Shown piece after piece: positions 1 to 11,439 of a stretch of 64,000 nt of DNA; the first letter of the stretch is position 1, and each line of letters opens with the position of its first letter. The notes beneath the pieces were generated by a model. That model did not search any database, was not told where the DNA came from, and worked only from the letters and a program-made list of their open reading frames with translations. This DNA comes from Dermatemys mawii. Its lineage: Eukaryota > Chordata > Testudines > Dermatemydidae. The stretch lies in contig ML677366.1 in NCBI GenBank assembly GCA_007922305.1, positions 13,668,910 through 13,732,909 on the forward strand. Reading direction: 5' to 3'. The position numbers and the translations under genes are program-made.

Positions 1-64
1 AGGGGCTAAAAAGGAACTGGCTTTGCATTGGGCTTGTTTAAAATATACAAAGACAGCTAGAGAG

Positions 65-560
65 ACTCACACATCAGACACATACTGTACACACACTCAC
101 ATCATACACACAGACATATATGCACACACATCATACACACAGACATATATACACACACATACACAAACATCTCCCACACACTCACATCAGACATACACAT
201 TATATGCACACCATACAGTCATAATATACACACACATAATATGCAGACACATACACAAACATCTCTCACACACTCATATCATATACACAGACATACACAC
301 ACAAACAACATACTCACAGACATACACACACACAGTAGACACACATGCATATACGCAAATCATGCACACAGAGATATACACACACGCACACAGATCACAC
401 ACAGATACATCTATAATCCATACTCACATATCATGTACATAGACATACACACACATGCACACAGACATCTATTATACAAACTCACACATTGTATGCATAC
501 TGAAACATAGAGATTCCTCCTCACACACTGTCGTATAAACACACACTCTCTCTCTCACAT
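65..560. repeat. CA-rich imperfect simple repeat
   Basis: About 500 bases of CA dinucleotides interrupted by short spacers such as cagacatata and atcatacaca, so it is a degenerate microsatellite/minisatellite rather than a pure CA run. The open frames through it read as His/Thr-rich peptides, which only reflects the repeat. A short CT/GA run (548-590) closes it. Confidence 0.9.
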
Positions 561-2485
561 ACACACACATATCTATTACACGAGAGAGAGGAAAATGTCC
601 TGTCTTTCAACTCCACAGGACTTACATTTTTACTTGGAGAATAGCTATTTAATCCACTCGGCCAGTGAGAGTTCTATGTGCGGAGATTAAAAATTAAAAG
701 GAGATTCTCGAACACTATTTAAATAAGTATTTTTATAATATCTATTGCTTGGGAAACTTGATGGAAGCTGGAAAATCCCATTTCTTTTCTTGCAAGTTCT
801 GTCCTTGTCTCTCCCCTGCTCTGAAATGCTGAAGATTCTTTGTCAGACAACTTCATTTTACAATAAGTCTTGTCCTGCCACAACTAGTGTGGTTTGTCCA
901 TCCGCCTCAGCAGTGTTTCTTCGCCGCGGCTTTGGGAACAGGGTCTGGGCGTGTGCTTCTGCCGAACAGCCAGCAGTGGGAGCACAAAATATTGTATTTT
1001 GGTAGGTCCTGCAAAAACTTTTGGCATATTTAGCTAGTCTCTTTCTTGTTGCGAGAGTTTAGGAGGGGTTGATTAGTCACTCAGTTTGGGTAGAATGCAG
1101 CAGTTCAGACCCGGGGACTCTTTCCAATAGACCATAGCAACTTTTTAAGATAGATCAAAAATTGGGGTGGAATAACTTGACAGTGAATGATCGTTCCAAA
1201 GACATAATCGAGCATCTCCTCAAGTACGGGACAACACAGGAGTCTGTCAGTCTTTACAGAAGACAGCCAGAAAAAGAACTGTGTCTGAGGTACTTCTCCC
1301 GAGAACGCCAACAGATTTGGACCAGTAGCGCCTCGAGGTCCCACTTAGAGACCCGTGGTGGTAAGCATAGTATAAATACCAGAGCTCTCTCCTTATTCTG
1401 TGCAGCGCCAAGCACACTGGGCTCAACAGATTAATACCTTGCAATAATAACAAGCGGTCCATTCTAGGCAATATACGGAATAGACATCAAACCCCACTGA
1501 CTTCAGGAAGAGAGAAAGTCCCGACGCTTCTGTTGCAATGCTCCTCTCGCAGGGCTACACGTGCTCTCCGTGTCCCTAAGTCCCAGGGATCTTCAGGATC
1601 TTGGACACGGAGAAGATTTTTGCCTCTATGAGTCACGTTTATTTTCTTTCCCTTCACTGATATCTATCTCTTAAAAAGCACCAAGACCAAGCTCATAAAA
1701 AACAAGCTATGGTGAAGAAGAATTCTAGCAACATGGCAGATGCCAGCTAAAAACGTTGTCCTGATATCACCTAGGGCCCACTCAATAACTACTCTGCAGA
1801 GTTTGAGCAGACACGGCCCTGTTTACTTGGGACACTGACCTCTGGCCCTGTGTCAACCATTGAAAGGGACTAATTGATCAGAAAACCCCCTGAAGCCCCC
1901 TTTGGGCTGCATTTTCCTCTGCAGACCTGCCTCATGGTAGTGGTGCCGTGTAGGGTCAAGCACTGTGGCCAAAACAGCAGCAATGGCTGGGGTATACTTC
2001 CCTCTGCTCACTTCCTTCCACTGCACTCGACTCCCTCCACCACTTCAGCATGGTCTGCTATGGCAGTGCTGCCACTAGCTCCTTGGCTGCAGCTGTGCCC
2101 CTGGGATCCTTCCAATGGATGAGGGATATTGATTAATGATGTGAATAGCACTCTGCGTGTACTCTGCACTGTATGGTGACAGATCAGCACCAGGTAACAG
2201 GCTCTTGCAGCAGAGGGCCTGTAGTCAGAGGGCACCAAGGAAGGCAGACGGAGAGGGGGAGGGGGACATTTCAAATCCCCTTTTCTGCAGCCCCTGCTCT
2301 GCACCCTTTTCTGCATGATTAGATAGACGTCCTCCCATGGGCAGGCAGGAAGGGGAGACTGTGATAAAGCAGATGGGGAGGAGGGGGATGGCTGGAATGC
2401 TTGGTAGCACTGCAGCATCTGAATTCCTTTTAGGAAAGGAAGAGATTATTCACATAGTCTGGAAATCATAATACCCAGGGTATTG
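561..2485. other. Unique intergenic DNA with a CpG-retaining patch
   Basis: No gene or recognised repeat. Bases 880-1640 keep many CpG dinucleotides at moderate GC (for example ttcgccgcggc near 920, cccgagaacgcc near 1298, gtagcgcctcgagg near 1326), unlike most of the outer parts of the window. A 90-codon frame at 1162-1434 lies inside it but has no recognisable domain. The patch could be an unmethylated regulatory element or an unrecognised exon. The rest (1650-2485) shows nothing I can name. Confidence 0.4.
1565..1613. other. Perfect 11-bp inverted repeat (hairpin)
   Basis: TCTCCGTGTCC at 1565-1575 is matched by its exact reverse complement at 1603-1613 around a 27-base loop. It sits at the end of the CpG-retaining patch. 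About one such hairpin is expected by chance in 64 kb, so the function is unknown. Confidence 0.5.
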
Positions 2486-2489
2486 GCCT

Positions 2490-2715
2490 GAAGCTAAAAA
2501 TGGAAATGTTCCGACTAGGCAGTAAGGATATTTCTTACCTACAAGAGCAACTAGACCTTGGAATAGGGTCTCGAGGGAAGAAGTCAAAGAACCCCACTAA
2601 AAGGATGCTGGAGAAGAGATCAGATAAAGCACTAGAGTGATGAATGTAAGGAAATGACCTGCACAATATAGGGTGTCAGGCTCGATGGCTCTGGAGACCA
2701 TTTCTACGGGGTCGT
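2490..2715 (+). mobile_element. CR1 LINE fragment, 3' region
   Basis: The text follows the 3' part of reptilian CR1: a block around GGATATTTCTTACCTACAAG and CTTGGAATAGGGT, then a stretch matching the end of the reverse-transcriptase reading frame and the tail with GGCTCGATGGCTCTGGAGACC. It is strongly diverged and has no open frame. The 5' end of the element is missing, as usual for CR1. Confidence 0.6.
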
Positions 2716-3239
2716 ATGCACTGGAGTTAGTAATGGGCATTTTGCATTAAAAAAAAATCCCAACTGTTCTCCTTTTTCTACTTTAACCTTTACTGCGGGG
2801 GAGAAAAGGCATTGCATTCTATAATTCAGTGTTATGTTAATTCTAATGGCCTGGCTCAAACCAGCAAAAGTGCGGCCCCTCTGAATTATACCCGCTCTTA
2901 TGCATACAGAGATCAACCTTTTACTCCCAGGCTCCCCTTGTATATCTCAAAACTGAGATCTCACTCTCCCTGCATGTGCAGAGCTCCCAGACTTAGGGCC
3001 TGGAGAAAGCAGGTGCATGCCTCATGGCAGTTCTCCAAGAGAAATTCAGCAGCCATGTCAATGTAAGTGCTAAAATGAATGGAAGTTGGTCAGGAAACGG
3101 ATATAAGCAGTGAAGTAGAGTAACTTGAATGCATAAGGAATGGGATGTGAATAATACAAAGGATATTATAGTGCCTGTATATAAATCAGTGGTGCACCTT
3201 CCTCTGGAATACCGGGTGCACTAGTGGTCACCCCACTTC
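2716..3239. other. Intergenic, nothing recognised
   Basis: No gene or named repeat seen. A short A-run (2748-2755) and ordinary mixed-composition sequence. Confidence 0.5.
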
Positions 3240-3890
3240 AAAAATATATTGAAGAACTAGCAGGGGTTAAGATAAGGCCAATGGGAATAATCAAGGGCCT
3301 AGAAAAACTCTGATATGAAGAAAGATTGGGCTTGTTTACATTATAAAGATGAATAAGAGGGAACATGATCCAAATATATAAAATAGTGAGTGGTATAGAG
3401 AAAGTAGATTAAGAACTTCCATTCTCCCTGTCTCATAACACAAGTCCATTGGAAAATCAGTGAAACTAAAAGCTGGGACATTCAGAACCATCAAAGGAAA
3501 TGCTTTTTCAAACAACATGTGATTAGGCTGTGGAACTCATTGCCACAGGAAATCGTTGAGGCCAATAACTTGACAAGATTCAAAAAGGAATTGGATATTT
3601 ACATGGATATCAAGACTATCCAGAGTTTTCCATAAAGAATGCCGACAAAACGTTTGGAAATTCATACTTGAGGCTCAAGTCTATTAAACCTCATACTTCA
3701 GGCTCAAGTCAATCTCTAATGATTAGGCATCAGGATGAAGGGGACAGATTTCCCCATTTCTGCTTATTTCAGGGGTCTTACACCTTCCTCTGCAGCATCT
3801 GGTACTAGCCACTGCCAGACACAGGATAGTGGATTGGTGGACCTAGGGTCTGATCCAATGTGGCATTTCCTATGTTCCTATCTGGCACTG
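3240..3890 (+). mobile_element. CR1 LINE, 3' end with C-terminal ORF2 remnant
   Basis: One frame near 3527-3595 reads LWNSLPQEIVEANNLTRFK followed by KELD, the conserved C-terminal end of CR1-clade ORF2 (compare the general pattern WNSLPEEVVEA..L..FK..LD). It is followed by a typical turtle CR1 3' end with GGTCTGATCCAATGTGGC and a terminal ATTTCCTATGTTCCTA. The element is 5'-truncated and carries stop codons and frameshifts, so it is a dead copy. The same subfamily recurs at 49835-50135. Confidence 0.85.
3662..3710 (+). repeat. 29-bp tandem duplication inside CR1
   Basis: TCATACTTGAGGCTCAAGTC at 3662-3681 recurs with one change at 3691-3710. The sister copy at about 49.95 kb has only one such unit, so the duplication is private to this copy. 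Confidence 0.75.
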
Positions 3891-4460
3891 ATCTGGTAGT
3901 GTGTGCCTGTGAGACCTGTGCCAAATTTTGTGGCACTGAAGTCAAAGGCAACATTTCTGCGACCCCGTTTGTATCCTGTGGAGGGGGAACACTCCCATGG
4001 AAGGATTGGTGGGAATATTAAACCCCCATTGACAGGATTTGGCCCAATGAGCGCAGTTTATGTGTTAATAACAACAAGCCTATTTTCCCCTACAGGATAA
4101 CTAAAGTCCCATATAAATTCCTCAGCATATCCCTACACTATGCAGCAGTAGTAAGGGAAAAACTGATCCATCACAGGGTGAAAGGGAGTCTACCAGGAAA
4201 ATCAATGAATAGACAGGTGTAGTACAAAGCAGCACTTCCTGCTTTAACCCCACCCCAATGCACGTGAAGTCCAGTTCTTTCCTCTGGATAAGAGGAGTCA
4301 CTTCAGTCACATTCATTTTGCAACCCATCCACATGCCAGTTCTGCTATTTTGCCACTTCTAGCCACCCTCATATATTTCTTAAACAAATTACATCGAGGG
4401 CCAATCCCACAAGCTCCCATGTGCAGGAGCCACTGAAACCATTGTACAGTCGTTTGGGCA
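3891..4460. other. Intergenic, nothing recognised
   Basis: Sequence between the CR1 end and the LTR target site. No gene, tandem repeat or named element seen. Confidence 0.5.
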
Positions 4461-4465
4461 ATTAT

Positions 4466-5548
4466 TGTGACCCTGGCACACCAGGTGCCAGCTCATGCCA
4501 AGGTCCCCAGGCCTCAGTGGAAAATTGACAAATACACGCTGAACTCAGGCTGGCTCACCTATGGGTTAGTATTGTTAAACTGGGAATTAGAATTATAAGA
4601 CTTTATGGAATGCTTGTAAGTTGCTACATGCATTGATCTCACTTATAACATCCATATCCAATCTTATAAGGTAATATTTGAGTGTTTGCATTGTAAGCCT
4701 CTGTGATTGTGTAAATCACCAAACAGGAAAGGGACATTAACTAGTGTAAAGTGCTTATCTCTGATTGAAGTTGATATGTCCTGGCCAATGAGGAAAGCTA
4801 ATTGACACCAGATGGACTAGAGCGGAACACTAAAGAGGACAAAATACTTTGTTGTTTACTCTCCCCAAACCCTGAAAAGGAATCTTGCAAGTGAATTTCT
4901 CCCATCAATGGAGTTTGCAGCTCCAAGCAGAGCAGGGAAAGAGAATAAAAACAAGGAGGAATGGTATCTTTGTGCTGCTTGAACTCAGTGAGGGGCAACA
5001 ATTACTAGGCACAAGCAAAAGATCTCCAGTACTTAGCGTAGGTTAGCCCTAAAGGACACATAGAGATTGCTTACTACAGGAGCTTTTTTACTTTAAGATT
5101 GGAACTCTTTTGTGTGTATATATGTTTACCTGCTATAACCTTGTAAATAACTCTATTTCCCATTCTTATTAATAAATCTGTATATAGTTTATTATAAGAT
5201 TGGCTACAAGCATTGTCTTTGGTGTGAGATCTAAGGTGCAATTAGGGTAAGTGACTGGTCCTTTGGGACTGGAAGCAACCTGAATATTGCTGTGATTTGT
5301 GGTGTAATAAGGGACCATTTCTCACAAAAGTAGGCTTAGTTGGGTGGCAAGACAGACTGGAGTACTCAAGAGGGCTGTCTCCGACTCCATGTTCAGGCTG
5401 TTATAGTGCCTGAAGAGTTTACACTTGGGAATTGGTTGGTGAAATCTAAGCACAGAACTCACAACCAACGGGGGTTTGTGCCCTGGATCTTAACAGTCTG
5501 CCCTGAGATTGGTACTCAAGCTTTTGAGTCACCTGAGACAGCTTAACG
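4466..5548 (+). mobile_element. Solo LTR of an endogenous retrovirus-like element, copy 1
   Basis: A 1083-bp unit starting TGTGACCCTGG and flanked by an exact 5-bp target duplication ATTAT (4461-4465 and 5549-5553). The same unit recurs at 45938-47046, alignable end to end with many substitutions and indels. A TATA-like AATAAAAAC lies at 4944-4952 and a polyadenylation signal AATAAA at 5171-5176, followed by a GT-rich stretch, which gives a plausible U3-R-U5 order. The right end reads TTAACG instead of the expected ..CA, a probable terminal mutation. No internal retroviral genes follow, so it is a solo LTR left by recombination. A 5-bp target duplication is common in class III ERVs, but I cannot assign the class firmly. 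Confidence 0.85.
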
Positions 5549-5579
5549 ATTATTGTGATTCATTATTGACATTACTGTA

Positions 5580-6345
5580 GAAGAAGCTAGGAGCCCTAGT
5601 CTTCGACCAGGCCCTCATTGTGCTAGGTGCTGTACAAACTGAATAAGAGGACATTCTCTGTCCCATAGAATTTACAATCTAAGAGTAAGACAAGAGACAA
5701 CAGATGGATGAAGATAGGCCAAGGGGAAGTAAAGGAAACAATGAGATGATACTGTCAACAGGATAGGCAGTGGTCTCTGCACACCAGCAGCCTAATCACC
5801 GTCATATAGTTTTGTGGGCATCATGGCAAAGGAGAGTTTCTGGGAAGGATCTGGAGGAGGAAAAGGTGGTTGACTTGTGGGTGCTTACAGGGAGCACCTC
5901 CCAAGCTTGAGGAGAACCATGGCAGAAGGCACAAAGCTGCTTGTTTGAAAATTTAACAAGAGGGTGATGGAGGCTGGCATCCTGGGCCAATCGGAGGCAG
6001 GAGTCGACATCTTGACAGTGAATGAGAGATGATAGGTGGGGAGATGACACCTTATAAAGGCCCTTGTAAGTGAAGACAAGTCGCTTATAATTGTTATGAT
6101 AGAGAAGGAGGAGCCAGTGGAGGCAGGCAAAGAAAGGGGTGCTCTGGTCAATGCGATTGGCTAGGAAAACGTCTTTGCATCAGCATTCTGAGCGGCTAGG
6201 AGCAACGCAAGATTGTATTTGCCAAGTCCGGAGAAAAGGGTGTTGTAGTAATTCAGCTGTGAGGTACTGGAGCCTGGACAAGAGCTGTAGCTGTGTGCTT
6301 GCGTCAGAGCAGAGCTCCGTGAGAGCAAGGCCCGTGTGTCAGAGT
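5580..6345 (-). mobile_element. L2 LINE fragment, antisense, with ORF2 remnant
   Basis: On the minus strand a broken frame reads QLNYYNTLFSGLGKYNL with ..QNADAK after it, which corresponds to the L2 ORF2 motif LDYCNxLLxGLPxxxLxxLQxVQNAAAR. Further on it reads LYHNNYKRLVFTYKGLYK, matching the region before the L2 C-terminus. The plus-strand left edge AGGCCCTCATTGTGCTAGG and GCTGTACAAAC is the reptilian L2 3' end read backwards. The frame is interrupted by frameshifts; the copy is inactive. Confidence 0.85.
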
Positions 6346-6357
6346 AGGCATCGGTGT

Positions 6358-6610
6358 GGGAACTAGGGATGTGAGGGTGCTGCAGTTCCACCCGGGGCTC
6401 TGCTTATGGCCCCCATGTGGGGTGCTCGCTTCTGCCTGCACCCTCTGCTCCTGGCCCTGTGCCTGCCCCCAGCTGTGGCCCCAATCTCGGCCCCCTTAAC
6501 CCTCCCAGAGACACGGCCCTACTCCCGGCCCTAGCTGGGGTGGGGGCGGACAGGGTAAGGGGTTTGGCTTTCAGCCCCCACCATTAAAACCGTTCCCACA
6601 CCACTGAGAG
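6358..6610. repeat. Probable unclassified interspersed repeat
   Basis: A C-rich stretch with gagggtgctgcagttcc on the left and accgttcccacaccac on the right. Similar ggggtgctgcag/acccccac text is frequent in turtle genomes from my general knowledge, but I cannot name the family or give exact ends. Confidence 0.35.
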
Positions 6611-7010
6611 TAGGGCCCATACAGAGTCGTGTGTGCACACGTGTGTGTGCGAGTGAATTAGTGAACATTTGATCTGTCTACAAAACACACACATAGGAAA
6701 CAACTGTGTAGTATAGCTTTCCTGCGTGCCTGTGGAGACAGGTTGGTGCACATGGAACAGAAATCAGAAACATTTTCCCATATTTAGCAGAGTTTGACCA
6801 ATTCTGGAGAAACGGGAGATGGCACTATACATGAGTGCCTTCCTCTCTTTGGCCCTTTATATGTGGTTCATATAGTCCCCTATCCTTATAACAGTTGTGG
6901 TAATTAATCTGAAACTCACATTTTTGCTAAATTAATATAATCACAGCCAAAACATTACCAATATTTTAGAAGGCAAATGGCTTTATTGGGATTGAAAGCC
7001 TTGTGGGTCT
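6611..7010. other. Intergenic, nothing recognised
   Basis: Mixed AT-rich sequence with a short GTGTGCACACGTGTGTG stretch near 6630. No gene or clear repeat. Confidence 0.5.
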
Positions 7011-7959
7011 GTCCAATTCACACGCGCGCACGGAATGAAACAACCCATTGGACCCCGGCCTAGCCAACCTGCGAGGAAGACGCTGGCGGCCCTGGACATG
7101 AATCTAGTTCGGAGGGGACACAAAAAGAAGGAACATTTACATGGATCCAGTAAGCACCTCCCCACTCTCCTGCAGAGCTGAACCCCTAGGAAGCCCTGGC
7201 TTGGGGGAGAAGAGCGCACCACCAGCGCAGGGCATTTTTATTTTTGAAAATAGGGAGAAAATCGCATAACAAAACAACAACAAACAAGGCGCAAACTCTG
7301 AAGGTGAATTATATGCGGCCTGAGGAGGTTGTACGAATTTCTCACTTTGACTAAGCAGCGCTCAAACGTGGTGGCACTGGGGAAAAAACGTGCTTTGGGG
7401 AATACGCCCCTAGTATTTGCAAGGGGATGGGTGATCGAGTAGGATTTTCTCCCTTCTAACAGGCAGAAACACAGACCTTAACGACGCACACAGACCTGTC
7501 TCTAGCAGACCGGCCATTGAATCTGATGTATATTATTGTTCTATGTAGTAATATGATTTTGTGTGTTACAGTTTCTATATTGCTCATCACCGTAGGACCT
7601 GCTGTGTCAGAGACAGGTTTGTGTGGCTGAATCGGGTCTGTGTTCCTATTTATTAAAAGAAGAATAGTCCCACTTTTAACCCAGACAGGTCTTTTATAAA
7701 GAATACTTATTGCAAATTGACTCCGACTTGCAATTAGCTCGGAGTCATTTTTATCTTTTCAAGTCTGTTCCATCCCATTTGTTCGGACTTGGGGTTTTCC
7801 CGCTCCTTTTTCTAGATCCTCTTTTCTATACCGCTCTGTTTGTAAGTGGCACCCTCCGAGAGAATTGCCAATCGCTGGAAACAAACATATATCATGTGGA
7901 GAAGTCAAATTTCCTCACAGACTAGAACAAGAATTTAAAGATTTATGCTAAAGACAAAA

Positions 7960-8600
7960 AAATCAAAAATAAAACCATAAATAGCCTGCCCCACTTAACA
8001 GAATCCGCGAGGGGAAAGTAATGAGTTTAACTAGAACTGAGCAAATAACTGATTTGGAGACTTTTATTTATCTGTTTTCAAAGTGTCAATGAAAGTCTCA
8101 GATGTATTCGTCGCTTGTGACTATTTCTGTAAAAGGTTTTCCGCTGTGAACAGTGCGTTCATAGTTCATTCACTGCGAATATTCAGAAATCAAACCTCCA
8201 AATGGAGTCTATGTCGGTCGGTTGCATAGTCAAATGTATGGATTCAGTTCGGGAATTTGGGTGACCCACTTCATTAACCAACACGGTGTGAATTTCAAAT
8301 GCCACAATCGAATACATCATTAAAAATTCGCCTTCTGCAATAATTTGACCACTCAAATTTGAAACCCGCTTTCCTAGAGGAATCCTGCTACTAATCTCCA
8401 GCACGGCAATCTTTCCAGAAAAAGTGAACGCAAAAGGGTCACTAATACAGTTGGATCAAAATTCTCTTTCGAGCCCAAACGAATATTCAGAGATTTCACC
8501 ACAAATATTTGTTCAGCTGTAATTGTTAACTTGAACAAAAGTAAAGCATGTACTGCCAGACTTGCATTTAACAGATCCATTCCCATCTCTCTATACCTCT
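7960..8600. other. AT-rich CpG-retaining block, candidate conserved non-coding element
   Basis: About 40% GC yet rich in CpG (gtcggtcgg near 8215, aatcgaatac near 8308, attcgcc near 8327, ttcgagccc near 8468). No repeat and no recognisable coding frame. Short frames on the minus strand (8183-8404, 8374-8586) show no known domain. Confidence 0.4.
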
Positions 8601-8615
8601 AGTGTTTATTGTACT

Positions 8616-8616
8616 G

Positions 8617-8665
<49 letters not shown>

Positions 8666-8675
8666 NNNNNNNNNN

Positions 8676-8722
<47 letters not shown>
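8616..8722. repeat. GATA tetranucleotide microsatellite with assembly gap
   Basis: A pure GATA/TAGA run of at least 24 units interrupted by ten N at 8666-8675. The gap is almost certainly an unresolved repeat length, so the real array may be longer. Confidence 0.97.
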
Positions 8723-9690
8723 GTAGTTTGCAAAATCTAAGTATATACAACACAATCAGAGTGTGTGTTTGAGCAAGAGAAGCAGTGTACGAATATGGGA
8801 TATAAGTGTACATATCTATAGGTGCAGGTGAAGCTATAGCTATGTTAGAGAGTTTATGACTAGTAAGCGAATTGGTGGGTGCATATGTAGATACACATAT
8901 TATTTATATGATATATGTTATGAACCTTAATATAAATGTCTATTAAATTTAATTCCAATATTATCATCTTCTAAAATGAGCTTTAAAAAACCAAATGGAC
9001 ATTTCTGTTCTGTGAAGAAGCTTCAGGATTGGGAGGGAAACTTCCAATTCCATTAATAATTTCTACGGCCAAATTCAGCCCCTCCCTACCCCAGTTACAT
9101 CCCTGCTGACGGCAGAGCTGGGGCAGACTTTTGACTCTAGTGTTTAGTTTACACAGACAATCCCCGATGAAGTTCTCCCCAGATCTGACAGTCTGTATAG
9201 CTGAGTGAATAATTGACAATCAATAGATACAATTAATGCATCTCCTCTGTTATCTCTATGAAATATCAGCCCGCAGGAAGCAGGTCCCTTGGATTTAATT
9301 TTATGTGGGTTTATTTGACAAATACATTGTCCTTTTATTTTTGTCCTCCAAGGATTGGCTCTCAGTATTCCAGATTAGAGCGGTGTTGCTTAGTCTTCCT
9401 TGGGCAGATATCTCCGATCATATCGCTTTTAGTCTCTGAATTGGAGGAGGGTGACAGCCCATTTAAAGTCTGGCGTCCACAAACACTGTTGTTAGTAGTG
9501 ATGTGTTGTTATTACTACTAATTTCTACGACACCAGGGCCTAAATCGCTCAGCTAAAATAGGACCTCGCTGCTAAACTCTGTACAGACAGCTCATGTGAA
9601 ACAGTCCCTGTCTCGAGAGTCAATCAACTGGAAGAGGGTTAGTGGGGAAGGAGGAACTGGCCACCAGTGTGTCGGTTCTACACACTGAAA
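8723..9690. other. Intergenic, AT-rich, nothing recognised
   Basis: Sequence between the GATA repeat and the first CpG island. A TA-rich part at 8880-8960 and unique sequence to 9690. No gene, splice-supported exon or interspersed repeat seen. Confidence 0.45.
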
Positions 9691-9699
9691 GTCCTTCTG

Positions 9700-10760
9700 A
9701 GTAGCAGCGACCGGCTCCATTCCTGTCTATCTACTGCACCGGGGACGCGGTTGTATTTGATTAGTAACAAATAATAGCAGACGGGCTGAGACTTATCTCT
9801 CAGCGCTATGCTCCAGCTACAGAGCCTGGTCCCCGCCCCCACCGCTCGTCCCGGGGCTGCAGACAATGAGCCTAAAGGCAGGTTCCCACTGCACTGTATC
9901 CTTCCACTTATCCCGCACGGTTTTCCAGGCGGAGACTGATGGCGAATGGGGCAATTCTCCGCACCCTTTCCTGGCGCCCCCCTATCGTGACCCCTACTGG
10001 GAGCATCCGCCCTATGTGCATCCCCAAAGAGGGCTTTCCGCTTGGGAGTGACTAATAGGGTCCTCGTGGAGGGAGGCGGGTTCCTCGCCGGGGGAAGGCC
10101 GCTCTCGCCAGGTGCAGCGGCTCGGCGCCCGTGATTTATGCGCTGCTGGGACGTGAAAGACACTGGCCAACCGGGGCATCCCCACAGACAGGCCCAGACG
10201 GATTCTCGCCTCTCTCTTTTCCCTTTAATGCATCCGCATAAAGGGACCTTCCAGGGCAGCCCGCAAAAGGGGGAGAGACGAGCGCGGGCTGGCCAAGAGC
10301 GGCAGACAAAGCGCCCGGCGCCCTCACGCCTCACACGACTTCTGTAATGTAGACAAGAGAAGAGCGCGCGCACGAAAGCGCCTCTCTGATAGGCTAAGCA
10401 CGGAGATGGACGTCCCTGGCGTGTCTAAACCCCGCCCCAAGGTCGTGTAGACCCAATGAGCGATGGAGCTCGGAAATGAGGGATGATGCGCTGTTCGGCT
10501 GGGGTATTCTTTTGCTCTGGTCTAGGGGCCTGTTCCAAACCCCGCGGAGGTCCAAGGAAAGACTCCCACTGACCTCCGTGGGTTTTGGGGCGGTCCCTGG
10601 CTTCCCCGGGCACGGCACCTCGGATTAATGGCTGCAGAGCCAGAACAACAGCAAGGGCTGAGGGGTCTGGAGAGCCTCTGGGAAGATTCCCATTCACAGC
10701 CCCGCTTACCCAGGGTTTCGCGAATCCCTTTGCAGGACTGTCGGGGTCCGTCTGATCTCT
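9700..10760. promoter_or_regulatory. CpG island A
   Basis: GC-rich and CpG-dense (for example gagcgcgcgcacg near 10361 and accgctcgtcccgg near 9841). A 231-codon minus-strand frame (9678-10373) crosses it, but its Arg/Pro/Gly-rich product has no domain and such frames are expected in GC-rich DNA. The island is the best candidate for a promoter in this part of the window. Confidence 0.6.
10380..10475. promoter_or_regulatory. Candidate TATA-less promoter core: GC box plus CCAAT
   Basis: Inside CpG island A a GC box CCCCGCCCC (about 10430-10438) is followed about 15 bases later by ACCCAATGAG (CCAAT at 10453-10457). This arrangement is typical of CpG-island promoters, which often fire in both directions. 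No TATA box, start site or transcript can be read from sequence alone. Confidence 0.3.
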
Positions 10761-11204
10761 AGCTGGAAGCAGAGCGGCAGCCGCCTGGTCGGAACAGATA
10801 GTGCGGAGAGACAGCCGGATCCTCTGCCCTGCCAGTCGCCTGGCATGTGCTCCATTTTCGACGCAGCCTTTCTTGGTTACCTCCTAAGGGAGATCCGGTG
10901 CCCCCTTCGCAAAATCAACCTCAGCTTAAAATGTCTGCCCTCGTCATGCTGAGCTTTATAATGTTACTCCAATGGCTCTGCTCCCTGCTGCAGATAAAGC
11001 CTTGCAAAGTAGTCAGAAAGGTGCCTTGGTTCTGTACAACATTCTTCCTCGGCTCTTCCCCTGTGGGCGAAGAAGCTCCCAAAGCTCTTCCCCACACCCC
11101 GTGTATTTTAAACAGTGCTGAGCACCCTAATTCCCAGTCAAATCGAGGGAGCTCAGAACTTCCAGGAGTTGCTCAGGCAACAATAAGCCATCGCTCTTAT
11201 CCCC

Positions 11205-11310
11205 CCAGATCTCAAAGCTCCTTGCAGTGCACGTGGTAAGTATCCGCATTTGCAACACGTGGATAGTGACTTGTCCAAGATCAGGAAGCAGATCAGTGTT
11301 GGGGGAGGGG
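11205..11310 (-). mobile_element. MIR SINE fragment, antisense
   Basis: Plus-strand text ATAGTGACTTGTCCAAGATC and AGGAAGCAGATCAGTG is the reverse-strand MIR core (consensus-like gtgacttgcccaaggtca..). It is preceded by the usual ATCTCAAAGCTCCTTGCAGTG. It is the only interspersed repeat I recognise in the CpG-rich domain. Confidence 0.65.
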
Positions 11311-11439
11311 GAGGGAGGACTCAGGTGGCTTGAAGCGTACGCTAGTGTCGTGCCTGTTAGTCCACACGGCCTCTCCGAAGGCTTCAATGCTCCGTTACTC
11401 CTCAGTGCCTCCTATATGGGTGTGGGCACAAGACCTTGA

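Noticed and set aside
23..442. 139-codon frame in the CA-rich repeat
   Set aside because: It is a translation of a simple repeat.
8215..8240. Sequence TTGCATAGTCA resembling the start of miR-153
   Set aside because: Only 11 bases match, the rest differs, and no precursor hairpin is visible.
9678..10373. 231-codon minus-strand frame in CpG island A
   Set aside because: Stops are rare in GC-rich DNA; no domain, and conflicting frames occur on the other strand.
10847..11239. Frame ending at a strong splice-donor-like TGGTAAGTAT (about 11234-11243), possible first exon
   Set aside because: The donor-like sequence is part of an antisense MIR, where GGTAAGTAT is the normal SINE text. The peptide has no domain.
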